Assembly (NCBI GenBank): GCA_028456385.1
Contig: JALNQF010000012.1
Coordinates: 1-64,000 of the forward strand
Direction: 5' to 3'
DNA: 64,000 bases
Source: Ophiosphaerella korrae
Taxonomy: Eukaryota; Ascomycota; Dothideomycetes; Pleosporales; Phaeosphaeriaceae
Below, piece after piece: positions 11,322-22,645 of the stretch (its first letter is position 1; each line of letters begins with the position of its first letter). Made by a program: the position numbers and the translations under genes. The notes beneath the pieces are model-generated. The model did no database searches and had not been told where the DNA came from. It saw only the letters and a program-made list of their open reading frames with translations.

Positions 11322-14300
11322 TGTTTTGGCTTGGCCGAGATCTCTCGAGTTTATCAAGCTCCATGTCTTTGGTTATGGCAATGTCTGTTTTTTAAGATTC
11401 TACTGAAATCTGACAGTATGCTCTGCTACGGCCCCGCAGTCCGATCGGGAGTTTGGCTTATTACACGGCATTAGTCAACCATGCACACCTCAACTCGGGA
11501 TTTACTGCCTATTGGTAAACTGAAAAAGTGGAGAAATGACTCTTCTTATATCAGTGGTAGTTAGATACATGCAATAGATGTTACATTGTCAAACATCTCA
11601 GATTACACTACGTCACCCTATAGATACCTCGAAAAAAATGTTCTAGGTAGCTTAAGTATCGTTTGGCCGGTATGTGTCAAGTAGTTAACGTGCCATTTTT
11701 TCGGTTAACTAAGAGAGTGGTTGTATCAAAAGTAAGTGGGTACAGTGTTGAGTTAAATCTGCTATGGCCTTTCAACACCTACCGCACTTTTCAGATCTAT
11801 AATCAATAGCCTAACCATGACTCGTAGAGCCTCTATACATGTCCTCAGCACCTGTAATTCGTTCCATGCGGCCGCTTCCAGGCACTAACATCGACGTTGG
11901 AGACATAGTCTAGAAATCAACGGATTGTCGTCGACATCCAGACCTCAGGATTTTTCTTTTACCAACGTCTCCAAAGTTGGCCTCAAAAGCCCTCCCCAGT
12001 GCCTATTATTTTCCCTCTCCCATTCTATACTATAGCAAGTTCTTGTAGATTCGAGAATGTCAACCACCGAATCGGCGCGCATGCTCGTGAATGGGGCTCG
12101 CGTCCGACGAAGGATTTGTCCGGCCACTGGATTTGCCGACGGATGCGAGACATAGAGGGAGGTGCTATGGCCCAAGATCTTGGTTCCAAGTATAGGTTTC
12201 GGCGGAACACCCACAGCAAGCGCTATGTCCTGTTTCTTGCGTGTGTCCGCAGCCATCTATATACTTAATTGCATTTCTGCGTCGGTCATGATTCCATCTG
12301 CAGGCTTTACCTTCAAACCCAGAAAATAAGGCGGTGGTTTTGGTGCGGACGTCTGTTGTGTGCCTAATATCCATGAACTTATTTTGGAAGCATTCATAGA
12401 GGTTGGCCAAGTGGGGTTGCGGTCCGAGTAGGAGGGAACAAAACCGACATTACGGTCGATATTGCGGCGGCCACTATCGGTATTGCTAGGAAGTGTAGGA
12501 AAGTAATCTGTATTGATCTTTTGTAATTGACTTGACGAGTGCTAGTCAGTACAACGTGGACATACACGCTCCGACATGGCCAGTCCTTGTTGCCATACAA
12601 CTTTATAGCCAGTTTAACCAAAGGCCACACCACAATGTAGCACAACGCATTTTCATCTTAGATGCGCTCTTCACAACAATTTGCATCTAGAAAGACCTCT
12701 TTGACTACCTCTCACAAAGGTAGCAGCTCCTGCGTTGGTTGGGTGTCTCTACTGTCAAAATAGATTGGGTTTGTCGATTGGCAACGCATATCTGGGTCGG
12801 ATTCACTGATATATTCTTTCCATTAGAATCTATTACGAGGTAAAGAGGGGTAGATATTGTGGCATACTGGGATGCTTGTTGAAGTAGGCGCAGGTGCCGA
12901 CCCACAGTCGGTAAGATGAGTTGAATTTTGTTGAGTTGAATGCTACACGATGAATTGGTGTCGATGTCTATCTGCCCCATCCGATCTCACTCGGAGCCCC
13001 CTACAGAGCCGCAAAGCTGACCTATTGCTCCCTGATCACGTGCTTATCTACTACACCACAATAGACATACCTGCAAGCCTCGAGGGATGACGCATGTTCA
13101 AGATCCCTTAGCAACTATACGTCCTTTGGGATATCAAAGCCACTATTTTTTTTTAAATCGATATAAACGGAGTTGCAGCACGTATCATGTTTTGTATGTT
13201 GTGTGTCGACTGACCTGGGCTGAAAGTCGGTGAAGACCCTTTTCGACCAAAAGTAGTACTACTTGCTGAAATTCTGAATGTATTCATACCGTTCAATTCC
13301 AGTGTGCCATAGTTTCCACAACCTGACTCGCTCTTGTTAAACCTTTGCCGATTCGGAGGGCTCTCGGGTTCGCCTCTCGACATGGTGCACCCCTTACGTT
13401 GTCTTCGGACGAACAAGTGAGTTGAGCCAACTAATAATTTACGATTGTGGGCACATGTTAGAAGAGAAATATCCTGAGTCCATAGTTGCAGGTATTATGT
13501 AGAAGCACGAGTGCCCACAATGTAAGCTTGTTTGCTCGCAGGCGCGTCACCACTAGCGTAGGTAGAATCACGCCTAATCGCACCCCGTATCGGTATATTC
13601 ACTAGACTGGAAATTGCAATCAAACTACCTAGCCTCACTTTACTATCCCTTACAGACTTTGGTGGATCTTTACTTCCAAAATTGGTACATCCATCTCAAA
13701 TTAGCCGAAAACATATATACTCTCCGCGTTCGAAACTACACTGTAGTATACTACTATATCGAGTATAGTAACTTGACTCCAAGACCATAGGATAAAAAAA
13801 TAATGAGAATAAATATTGGCACACCATCTGATCAACTAGAGAGCAATTATAATAGTGTAGTTAAGGATGCTGAAAGAAAATTAGTCACTAAGGCAGAATG
13901 CAAACTTTTCGTGTAACTTAACTTCTACCGATTGGACAGAGTAATATGCCTTAAATTTCGATGAACAGCATGTATTGTATCCTCTCAATTCTTATATCGA
14001 TATTGATTGTGGTCTTATTGCTCCTGAGTAAGAGAAGAAAGGCAGATACTAAAAGAGTTACTCCTAGTACCAACTTAAGGGTTCCCCACTACTAACGCTG
14101 TAACTAGCAGAGTACTCGTAGAAAGTGATTAAAAAGCGTTTAGATATAACTAAATGTAAAATAATAACAATTACATGAGATGCATTGCGCAATAAGAAGC
14201 TAGAAACTTGAAGCTGTTACATGAGTAGACGCGTTGATGACTTAACATACTATAAATCTTTTTATATTAATGTGTTTACAGGTATTCCGATATTGTTATA

Positions 14301-14460
14301 GATACAATATGATAGGAAGTACTCCAGTATAAAAAGGAGCTCGGCTTTATCTTTCCTAGATATCCTTGTAAGACAGCAATTTTATGCCACGGCACTAGAA
14401 AAACCCAAAAAAGGTAGCGATAGTCAATAAACAAAGATTTTTGGTCTTATAACAGTACTG
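11322..14460. other. 3.1-kb gene-poor, AT-rich interval
   Basis: No convincing gene is present. The longest minus-strand frames (for example 11945-12256 and 12394-12645) lack recognisable domains, and I could not join them into a phase-consistent model. One dispersed repeat lies at 12855-13063. From about 13600 to 14460 the sequence is strongly AT-rich with dense stops in all frames, resembling RIP-degraded or otherwise decayed repeat DNA. It abuts the truncated P-loop pseudogene. Confidence 0.6.
12855..13063 (+). repeat. 209-bp dispersed repeat, copy 1 (MITE or solo-LTR-like)
   Basis: This segment matches 57495-57703 in the same orientation and at identical length, roughly three-quarters identical by eye. 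It starts TATTGTGG and ends CCACAATA, an 8-bp perfect terminal inverted repeat that also contains the TG...CA ends of an LTR. A shared internal block contains GATCACGTG near the 3' end. No coding capacity. It is either a MITE or a solo LTR. Target duplication is ambiguous. Confidence 0.7.
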
Positions 14461-15600
14461 TTACTGGAGGCAGCTCTTGTCCTTTTTCCTGGCCTTCTCC
14501 TCGAGTGCAGTTGATGCTTGTTCTAGGTACTGAGCGCTAATCGGTGTATTCTCACCGCCCTCCAGCCCTTCACAATCGGACAGAAGCAGGGGATATCGAG
14601 TTCGGTATGTGCTTGGTTCACTGTACAAATATACGTCCCCTGGGGTTGGTACGTTGCTATTCGTCACCGAGCCTACAAATGGCGAGGGAAATCCCCCGTC
14701 CCTACCCTTGGAGCCGTGTACAGCTGTCTGCTGATCAATAAGCATCTTGATAGTACTCTTTCCTGCTCCAGTCTGACCAATGAATGACACGAGTTGAGGA
14801 TATCGGTATTTGTGTTCGTGCATGTTACTTTCTACCATGATATCTGAATATAGGGCGATCTTTTTCGTCTTTTGCGAGGCCAAACCAAGTCGTATCTTCG
14901 TCTTCGATATGTAGCCGTTGCTGTTCATCGTGGTTGGTAGGTGGTGTGAGGATGTCTTTCATCCTCTTCACAATTTTTGAGTCAGCTTTTTCATGCGGTA
15001 ATCCATCGTACCCGACCCTATCAGGTTTATGCGGGAGTTGGTTTCCTCAGCAGGGATCACAGAGATCCACGCCACAGAAGGAACAGTTCCATATCGGTGT
15101 TATTAGGAGACCGCAGCCATCGAATGCTTTTTTTCTGTTACAAGGTTTGAGTCCATGTCATATGAGATAGGCATCGAAGAGCGGGTTGTTGGCTCACATG
15201 CCTCCTTGTAGGTTGTAGGGTTGCTCTTGGAGAGCTTGTTGCTAGGCATGGTTTTCGACTGATGATCAGAGCTCGATCGGTTGGGGACCCATGCCACCAT
15301 TTCTGAGCAGTTTCAGATACTCCTTGGTGTAGAATAAACTAAGGGATGATCCTGGTTTGTTGAGGGTGGTGTGGTTGAGAATATAAGAGACTAAAACGGG
15401 TGTAGACTTTGCAACGGCCTGATGATAAGAGGACTTGCCTGTCTTATGCACAAATTTCAGCCTTGGGCCACACAAATGAGCAATTTTTCCCTCGCTAGTA
15501 GGATGCGATTCTAAGAGGGTAACGTGAGAGAACCCGCGGGACCCAGTTCAACAAGTCAACTCTTCTGTAAGCCGCATTGATTATTTGACCACCATGAGTG
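14461..15600 (-). pseudogene. Degraded P-loop GTPase/NTPase with zinc-finger-like segment
   Basis: On the minus strand, coherent protein sequence is spread over different frames. The order is a VDLLNWVPR segment, then GFSHVTLLES...CGPRLKFV one frame over. A Cys-rich stretch CSFCGVDLCDPC follows, then EDEDTTWFGLAKDEKDRPIF. Finally, in another frame, comes SFIGQTGAGKST (Walker A) with LLSDCEGLEGG (Walker B / DxxG). At least three frame changes and in-frame stops separate these pieces. The frame then ends at 14461, against AT-rich DNA, before the C-terminal part of a P-loop domain would be complete. I infer a decayed copy of a large fungal P-loop protein family whose function I cannot name. The segment at 16694-17080 may be its displaced upstream part. 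Confidence 0.65.
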
Positions 15601-16693
15601 ACTCTGAATCGAATAAAGAGGATGTTTTAGGTATAGTAAAAGCCTAAAATACAAGTCTCATTGATAGGGGACATATACCTAAAGGCGCCTAGTCTAATCC
15701 TAACCCCACTACTCCCTCCCAAAGTTTCCTCGCCCGCTCCTGGAGACGGCACAGCAATAAATCGTCTCTACATACCAATGATATGCTTAGAAAAAGACAC
15801 AGTTATCATCTTTGCTAGTCATATAAGAAATACGGTACATATCCTGTATGACTCGTAGTAGACAATAACTAGGTATTTAAACACTGAAAAACGAAGTTTT
15901 TATCCAGCTAATGCAAAACTTATGAACAATTAGAATCAGCCCGAAATAATTGGGGGCGGAGACTTTAGGCCTACCCTGACCTCAGGAGTAGCATTCCCCT
16001 GCAGCCACAGAGGGGGGAAGGGCTTGGCGTAATAGGGCAAATAGGACAAGGCTGAGGATATCATGTCGTGGTAGAGCCTTGGAGTCCAAGCGACATTTGC
16101 GACCGTCAGTCCATTTTTAGAGGGTAAATTTTACAGATGTTAGCCTTCAGAGGGTTTAAGGCACAAAATCTGAGCTGGGCATGCAAGATGAATTTCGGCT
16201 ACGCCCTCAAACATGACATCGATCAAGTGTGTTTTGACGATACAACCTTATCGTGCTCACCGATTGCATCGGTGGTCTATGTGCTTCTTTACGGGGGTGC
16301 GGTGCGGTGGGGTATATGGTAAGAGCCAATTAGTGGATAGAAATACGGGCATCCGGATGACCCCAGCCAAAATGGGGAATATGTGAGTTAGCCCAGCCTA
16401 GCACACACATGCAGCTGGGACTAGCGGATGGTAATTTCGGTACTGAAATGACTGCCTGATTCTAAATATAGCTGAGGCCATTGCCTTGAGTTCTATGAAG
16501 GCCAAATATACCTGATATACTAGAGCAAGACTCAAAGCCTTGAGTAAATGCTTTCGCGAAAAGGGTAATTGATTGCCCAGTCATGGACTCTAACCAGAGT
16601 AAGTGATGGCTTCAATTACCGAAAATTAGAGCGTCACGCAAGTGAAAACGCAAGTAAGGTAATTAATCAGTCACTGAACTGTCTTAAGTAATG
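15601..16693. other. 1.1-kb interval without a recognisable gene
   Basis: I see no frame with coding character and no clear repeat boundary. It lies between two gene remnants on the minus strand and may be inserted or decayed DNA. Confidence 0.4.
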
Positions 16694-17080
16694 TTACCTT
16701 ATGTTTGGATCACTGAACTTTCGCATCGCTTCCCTGTAAACCTCACTAGAACCAGCGACCAATGATTTATCTACGAAAAAAAAAAAAAAAAAAATCCAGT
16801 GCTCAAAGAACTCTTCGCCGTCAAGTATAATTTTGTCATCTATTGCGCCAATACGCAACATTAAAAAACCATTATCACTCGCCAAGATCGAAAGTTCAAA
16901 TTCGCCCACATCATCCACTGCTGCTAGAACCTCCGAGGCCAACAAAAATAACTTGTTAGTTGGTGGAGATTTTCTCTTTCCGTTCAATAGATCAAGCAGG
17001 TTAGGCATGTGGATGAAAATCCGATATTCAAGTCTTTCACCAGCACGGATACACGCCCATAGCTTAGCAATGCTTTTTAA
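16694..17080 (-). pseudogene. Gene remnant interrupted by a poly-A/T tract
   Basis: The minus strand reads about 125 coding-like residues (KSIAKLWACIRAG...MPNLLDLLNGKRK...). A 19-bp homopolymer at 16776-16794 replaces part of the frame with repeated Phe codons, and the frame resumes as VAGSSEVYREAMRKFSDPNIR. It has no start codon supported by upstream sequence and ends at a possible donor. The family is not recognised. It could be the 5' part of the P-loop pseudogene at 14461-15600, separated by inserted sequence. Confidence 0.4.
16776..16794. repeat. 19-bp poly-A tract inside a gene remnant
   Basis: Nineteen A residues on the plus strand interrupt an otherwise coding-like minus-strand frame. 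This could be slippage expansion or the scar of a poly-A insertion. Confidence 0.7.
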
Positions 17081-17577
17081 CGGAAAGGCATCATGGGCAG
17101 TCCTTTCTCATAGCTAAATGGCAACCTTCGATGCATTGGAATCTATCTTTCCAATCATAGAAACTTGGCGATGATTTTCGTTAGTTTCCATTTAGCCGAT
17201 AGGGATTGTGTTGGTCTACAGGTAGGTACCGCAGTGGTAGTGATCATTTCGAATGTGATATAGGAGGTTGTAGAGGTTGATATGGAAGTTAAAGGGAATT
17301 CTAGCTACAAGGGTATTCACAGCTCCAAATTCATGGGAGAGCTATGTGTTTGCGGTGTCAACTTTCTTAATGATATAAGAGCTTGGATTCGATTATTTAT
17401 GGCGAACCTAGTCAGAGATTGTGAACACCCTCTAGGCCGTGAATATTCGTACTGAGGCCAAATGACAAGGGAAAAGCCTCGAAAAATTAGGAAGCAACAA
17501 GATCATTGGACTGATGACCTGCATATCAAGCCCTCCGCAGCCCCACTGTTGACACGCACATAGCAACCAAAGCCCGA

Positions 17578-18858
17578 CTATATCAGCGCCTGAACATGCG
17601 CCACGATTGACTCGAATCTCCAGCACAAGTAGAATCCAAGACCATTCACCAAGTCTCCCACCAACGGCGCCCAAAGTTCCATAACCTCATCCGTATCCTG
17701 AAGTCTCCGCAACTCCCTCCTCTCAAGATCCTCTAGCACTATACGCGCCACAATCCCATGTCCCCCAGGCCTCAAATGAAAAACCCTCTTATACGAATCC
17801 GGAATCAGCCAGTGCAACGTGTCTCCAATAATGCCCTTCTCACCCACACTCCCCTTTGTCGTGTTCACAAACCCTTTCTCCGGATCAAACTGCCAATCCG
17901 GATGTTCCTGCAGCGTCTTGTTAATCTGGTCCGCGATGCCGCCCTCAAACGATCCCTTCGGCACGTCCTCACCCGTGCGGTTCTGTAGCTCCGTGCGATT
18001 CTCACCTTTGTCGACTGTGTTCCATTCATAGAAGGCGAGGCCGGCACGGCTGGGGTCGGGCTCGTGGATGCCGGCTTCACAGTAGCGGCCATGGGTGGCT
18101 TCGATTTGGCTGTCGTAGTCGATGAAGCGAACGTTTGGACCGGCGGCTGCGACGGCTTTCTGGATGATAGCGTTGACTGAGCGGACCATTTTGTTTAGGT
18201 CTTTGCGCATCGCGAGTTTGAGGTATTGCTTTGACCATTCGACGTTGCGCCATACGGCCCAAGTTACATTGTCGCATGTCTCGTCATCGGTGCCGAAGAA
18301 GGCGGCGTAGCCGGTGTAGTATATTACACCATGTTCTGCATTCATTTTGGGTTTTGCGGCCTCGATGAGTTTGGTGACGTTTTTGAAGAGTTGCGTCTCG
18401 TTGGCGATTCTTTCGCGTGCTTCATCCATGGACTTCTGGCAGGCATCTTCTGTAGACATGTAGAACTGGTAAACGCAGTCACTGAGAATAGGTGTCAGTC
18501 CGATATCGTTCCCACCTGCAGACATGGTCAACAAATCAAGATTGTCTGCCAGAGCAGGAACTTGTTTCTCTAGTATCTCAGTACTAGTGGCACCGGAACA
18601 GGCTAGGAATTGATGCATCCGATTCGCATCTTCACCAAGCAGCGAGGAGTGCAAGATGTTGGGATACGAAGACGCGTATCGAGAGCATGACCAGTCAAGT
18701 CGTTCTCCAGAACCTAATCCAGCAGAATATGAGTCGCCTATGGAAGCAAATCTCTGGATCCACGGAAATTTGGTAGGACTTGCTAATATGACCTGTTCAG
18801 CACGTACAGACGATATCGCGAATACCAAGGCAACGATTCCATACAAGGCCGGCCTCAT
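17578..18858 (-). CDS. Secreted SGNH/GDSL hydrolase
   Basis: Single-exon 426-residue protein. It has a signal peptide of about 20 residues (MRPALYGIVALVFAISSVRA). GDSY at 41-44 gives the block I nucleophile Ser43. GGND at 115-118 (block III) supplies oxyanion-hole residues, and PGGHG places the catalytic His at about 367. The spacing fits fungal secreted SGNH esterases and lipases. Several N-glycosylation sites (NxS/T) and paired cysteines agree with export. Substrate is unknown; acyl or acetyl esters of lipids or plant polymers are possible. Neighbours do not indicate a pathway. Confidence 0.9.
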   Translation of the reverse strand: MRPALYGIVALVFAISSVRAEQVILASPTKFPWIQRFASIGDSYSAGLGSGERLDWSCSRYASSYPNILHSSLLGEDANRMHQFLACSGATSTEILEKQVPALADNLDLLTMSAGGNDIGLTPILSDCVYQFYMSTEDACQKSMDEARERIANETQLFKNVTKLIEAAKPKMNAEHGVIYYTGYAAFFGTDDETCDNVTWAVWRNVEWSKQYLKLAMRKDLNKMVRSVNAIIQKAVAAAGPNVRFIDYDSQIEATHGRYCEAGIHEPDPSRAGLAFYEWNTVDKGENRTELQNRTGEDVPKGSFEGGIADQINKTLQEHPDWQFDPEKGFVNTTKGSVGEKGIIGDTLHWLIPDSYKRVFHLRPGGHGIVARIVLEDLERRELRRLQDTDEVMELWAPLVGDLVNGLGFYLCWRFESIVAHVQALI

Positions 18859-19187
18859 CCTGACATTGATCCTGTGGGCTGCTGCTGCCGTGCTGGAAGG
18901 AAGCCGTGGTGGTGTTGTCCTAGGACTCCAGAGACCTACGAGGTTAGTGTGATATATTGGTCAATAGTAGGACAAAGCGAATGATTTATCCTGCTGCCTG
19001 GTAAGCGGAACAGGTCATGCGGCTGTGCACCTATTCTAGTCTACGAATGAATGGCGCACGAGGTAGTGATTGGACCGGCGAGTGGATGGCGGTCATCCGG
19101 ACATATCCAAACCCCGAACGAGTGCATTGCAAACTACCTTGATAACACAACTGGAGGAATAACTATACGGATCGTGATTGATATTTT

Positions 19188-20137
19188 TCATGAATTGAAT
19201 ATGCGACTGTAAAGTTTTTCATGCCTGCCGACCCAGAGATCCATGATTGGCACGCTTTGTCCAGCGTCCTCTACTGATACATTCCAACCCTCGTGTACCA
19301 GTCCTCGTATCCTGTCCTGCAATTCAGCGCTTGCCAGCACCGCTTGTGCTTGATATGGGCCCATAACGCTCGCACGAACAGCGGCACTTATCACAGTGCG
19401 CGCATGTGAGAACAAAAATAAGTATGCGCAATCATGCAGCGGCACAGCCAGGATCTTGGTGACGAGACCCCACAACGGTGCGAGATGCGCATTCAGATGG
19501 TCAGAAGTACGAAGAGCAACGGAAAAGGCTGCAAGGGCTTCTACTGCTTTTTTTCGTTCTGGCGCTTCGTCGTCAACCTCAGACGCGTGTGATGCTGTAT
19601 TACTGTATTGCGCTTTGAAGCTACGACTCCACACTGCGAGTAGCGCCTGGCCCTGCGCTATGCTCGCGCGTCGCGCAACGGTGCAAGGGGTGCTTGCATC
19701 AAAGTCATTGTCCAGTGTCTCAATATCCCATGGTGTGCGATATCCAGCAAGGACATATGGCAGTGCGGTGCTGGCGAGGGTGGAGAGCGAGAGACGGAGG
19801 AAGACGTGGAAATGGGGCAACTGGGATGCGGACGGCGGTGAGGGCTTGTGATGGGCTAGGTATGACTCCAAGCCGCTGCTGAAGGCAAATGAGCCAAGCG
19901 GAAGTGCCGAGTCGGCGAGGAGAAGGAGAGCATGGGGCGCTGTCTGGTTGTCAGGGCGCCCAACACAGGCCGCATGGGTGATGGGTGCTGGTGCAAACCT
20001 GCGGTATGCGTCGATGCTGGACGTGCTGGTGCATCTTCTTTGCCCGAGTTTAGCCGCGCTTTGGCATTGCGAAGTCGCGCCTCAAGCTCTGCGACCTCAT
20101 CCTCCAGAGACTGTTGATTGGCCGATGTTGGAGTCAT
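19188..20137 (-). CDS. ureF: Urease accessory protein UreF
   Basis: Two exons (20137-19999, 19939-19188) give 296 residues. The N-terminal exon is a short charged helix (DEVAELEARLRNAKARL). The second exon begins the UreF domain with ALLLLADSALPLGSFAFSSGLES, its hallmark. The C-terminus has the ASVMGPYQAQ segment. I placed the acceptor at 19940 because it is the only one restoring the LLLADSALPLG frame. Family knowledge: UreF acts with UreD and UreG to insert nickel into urease, possibly as a fidelity or GTPase-gating factor. No urease or other accessory gene lies in the window, normal for scattered fungal ure genes. Tandem with, and downstream of, the Spo12-like gene. Confidence 0.9.
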
Positions 20138-20538
20138 GGAGAAGGTTTTGGAGGATACGCGCGTGGGCTTGTGTGGCCTGCATGCGGTGGCTTGGCGATA
20201 TTTCCACAGATAGTCAGCCTCCACTGCATGTTTACACCATAGACTGAAAGTCTGTCACTAGCATGTCTTTGGATATCTGTAGGAAGGGCAAAAGAAACCA
20301 AAAAAAAACCCCCAGATAGGTTTATTCAATTATACTGCAGTTGTAATAGTCATGGTCGTCGTCAGAAAAGAGCAACCGAAACTCCAGAGCCTAGGTTCCC
20401 ATTACGGCTCCTTTTCCCGATAATGAACAATGCCCTATATGATGGTATCATGAATGAAATGAAGCCTTCCATCCTCCGTTGCTCCGAGTTCCGCTAAATG
20501 TATGGGCGGAAAATGGTCGTGAGCACCTAACTAACACC
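20138..20538. other. Intergenic between ureF and Spo12-like gene
   Basis: About 400 bp with no coding frame of note. It contains the ureF upstream region and the 3' flank of the Spo12-like gene. An A-rich run occurs near 20300. Confidence 0.5.
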
Positions 20539-20993
20539 TCAAGCCTCGCTCATATTCTTCGCCGTAGACGATTCCTTCTTAGGAATATCTGCAAACATGG
20601 TACTGCCCTTTGCAGTCTGGAAGTTCTTAGAGCTCGTCTTCTTAAACAATGTCTGGGGCTTCGAACTGTTCATGGGTTAGCGTCGCTTTGAGGTCTGCAC
20701 GGCAAGCAGATAGAGCTTACTTCTTCATAGCGTGCTTGGCCCTGAAAGCCTGGAGCTTCTGTGTAGCAGGCGACATGATTTCGTCTGAGGGAGAGACATA
20801 CTGCTGCGTCCTGTACCACAGTTAACTTTGCGCGCGGTATCGGTGCCAGTGGGCGCAATTACTTCTCGTCCTTGATGCGCGACTGCAAGATTTGGCGATG
20901 GTACTCAAGAGTTTTTGACTTCTCTTTCTCCGGCGAAGGCATGGGCTTGATGCGCGTGTTGGTATCGCGGACGCTGAGGACGTTGGAGCTCAT
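20539..20993 (-). CDS. Spo12-family protein
   Basis: Three small exons (20993-20863, 20810-20721, 20665-20539) give a 115-residue protein, too fragmented to be found as a single ORF. The diagnostic Spo12 core is across exons 2-3: YVSPSDEIMSPATQKLQAF followed by KPQTLF. Two SP dipeptides in the core are potential CDK or phosphatase-regulated sites. Family knowledge: yeast Spo12 and Bns1 act in the FEAR network that releases Cdc14 at anaphase. Filamentous fungi carry a single short homologue. The start at 20993 is the first ATG giving the conserved N-terminus (MSSNVLSVRD). All intron phases agree. Confidence 0.85.
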
Positions 20994-21297
20994 TTTGATC
21001 TTTGCTTGACTGAAATTTGAACACAGAGAGTCGGGGGCTTGAGAGAAAAGATCTGAAGTGGTGTAGGGCAAATGTTTGTGCTTTGAAGGCTGTTTGAATG
21101 TCTGGTATGCTCTTTAATAACTAGGGAATTCTCGCAGTATATCTATCTATTCACGTGCAAGGTAGTGGCTGTTATGACTGTTAGCCGTTGCTACAGCAAC
21201 ACAGAATGACAACCACGTCACTGCCATCAGGGTTGCATGCACCCTCATCCTTGCCATCCACTCCTTGCCCAGACTACTGCCTTGGAATATTCACAGT

Positions 21298-21883
21298 CTA
21301 TCTAATGGCCAAATTTCTTCGTGATGCGCATACCACACGATGCGTCTTGCGCGCATAAGTCTGCTGCACGACCACCAAGCGTTCCAAGGTTGAATGTTTT
21401 GACACTGGCGTGAAACGCTCTAGCTCCCGAGTGCCGCACTGCCCATCCCAAGGGGAGAAGTTCATTCGATCTCGTTTTCGCACCGATTTGAATACGTTCT
21501 AAGCTCATGACTACACCAAAAACCTCGCAGCCTCGGGTAAAAGTCTGCACTCCGGTAATTAGCATCATCGTGAAGCAGCCTCGACAGTTTGACCGCTGGT
21601 GATCGGGTTATTCGTACGACACAATAAACGCCCCATATCGTGCTAAATAAGCAATACCCTAGCCTCTCAGGCAAGCTAAGGTTATCCAAAGCTTACCAGA
21701 TACCAATGAAATCACCATCTTCCGCTTGTAAAAGAAACGATACATCACATCAAACCACTCCGTTTGCATTGACACCAGAAAAGGTTTGTTTGTCACATCA
21801 ACAAATGCGACCTCATTTGCAATGCCTAGAATCTTAAATCGCCCCCAATAGAATTCGGGCGTACGTTTTGTTTCCTCGTCCAC
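21298..21883 (-). pseudogene. Possible decayed membrane-type gene, unidentified
   Basis: Three overlapping minus-strand frames each hold coding-like sequence. They run in order: EFYWGRFKILGIANEVAF...MVISLVS, then GYCLFSTIWGVYCVVRITRSPAV, then FGVVMSLERIQIGAKTRSNELLPLGW. A 38-bp GT-AG segment could join the first two, but the second and third need a frame change. No ATG starts the first segment. I cannot name the family. It is most likely a disrupted gene, though a multi-intron gene with an unseen first exon remains possible. Confidence 0.35.
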
Positions 21884-22063
21884 AAGTCATACATCAGGGT
21901 TGAGACGGCGCAGATCCGCTGATGCTTAGGTCTAAAGCGAGGCTCGCTTTCTAGGACGAACAAACAGTCTTTGAATCAAAACTCCATTGAGATAAAATAA
22001 GGTACCCTACGAATAGTGCTCAGCCCTCTCAGGCAAACACCCAGTAAGACGGCCTGAAGCAAT

Positions 22064-22645
22064 ATGTTTCATCCTTTCGTAAATTGTGCATACTTTGACT
22101 TATTCACCGGACACGCGACAATTTGGGTGGTCCTCGTTCTTACAATCCTTCCCAATGCAATTGTCCACGCCACACCTACACTGCAAACTGACCGCATTAT
22201 CCCTCGAGCGAATGTCCTACTAACGGGATGTGATCCATCCTGTGAAGTAGGCTGCACGAAGTTCACCCTACACAAGCTAGAAATCATTGGTGAAATGCAC
22301 AGCCAAATGTCAAGCTCGAAGAACCTTAAAGTAGCGTACGACGAAAGAGTCGTATGCCCGCAACAACGCAAGGAATGCAGGGTAGGCCAAAGCTGTAACT
22401 GCAATTTCAACTGCAATAATAGATGGAGCTTTTATCTTCCTGACGGACCAATTTTTGGGCCCTGGAAGTACGACATCCAGAGCCTTCCACCCTCTAGGTA
22501 CATGGCGGATGGTATGCGAGACGCTGTAGTTGGTAAAAACGAGATGGACTGCAAGGCCAGTCAGTGTGGAGGCAAGTTTAAGAAGTCGAGGCCGAAATGT
22601 TCTCACGTGAGGTGTGCATTTACTGAGAATCAATATAGATCCTAA
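22064..22645 (+). CDS. Small secreted cysteine-rich protein (effector-like candidate)
   Basis: Intronless, 193 residues. The hydrophobic N-terminal segment with core WVVLVLTILPNAIVHA is a likely signal peptide of about 37 residues, cleaved before TPTLQ. The mature chain of about 157 residues has 12 cysteines in recurring short spacings (CDPSCEVGC; C-x6-C-x5-C-x-C-x3-C; CKASQC; CSHVRC). That even number is compatible with six disulfides. No known domain recognised. It sits in a gene-poor stretch between a decayed gene and 0.5 kb of AT-rich sequence, a setting common for fungal effectors. Function is not established; an extracellular antimicrobial or adhesion role is equally open. Confidence 0.7.
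   Translation: MFHPFVNCAYFDLFTGHATIWVVLVLTILPNAIVHATPTLQTDRIIPRANVLLTGCDPSCEVGCTKFTLHKLEIIGEMHSQMSSSKNLKVAYDERVVCPQQRKECRVGQSCNCNFNCNNRWSFYLPDGPIFGPWKYDIQSLPPSRYMADGMRDAVVGKNEMDCKASQCGGKFKKSRPKCSHVRCAFTENQYRS

Noticed and set aside
16554..16670. GGTAATTGA...TCAATTACC as inverted ends of a small element
   Set aside because: Only about 9 bp match, common by chance in AT-rich DNA. No target duplication.
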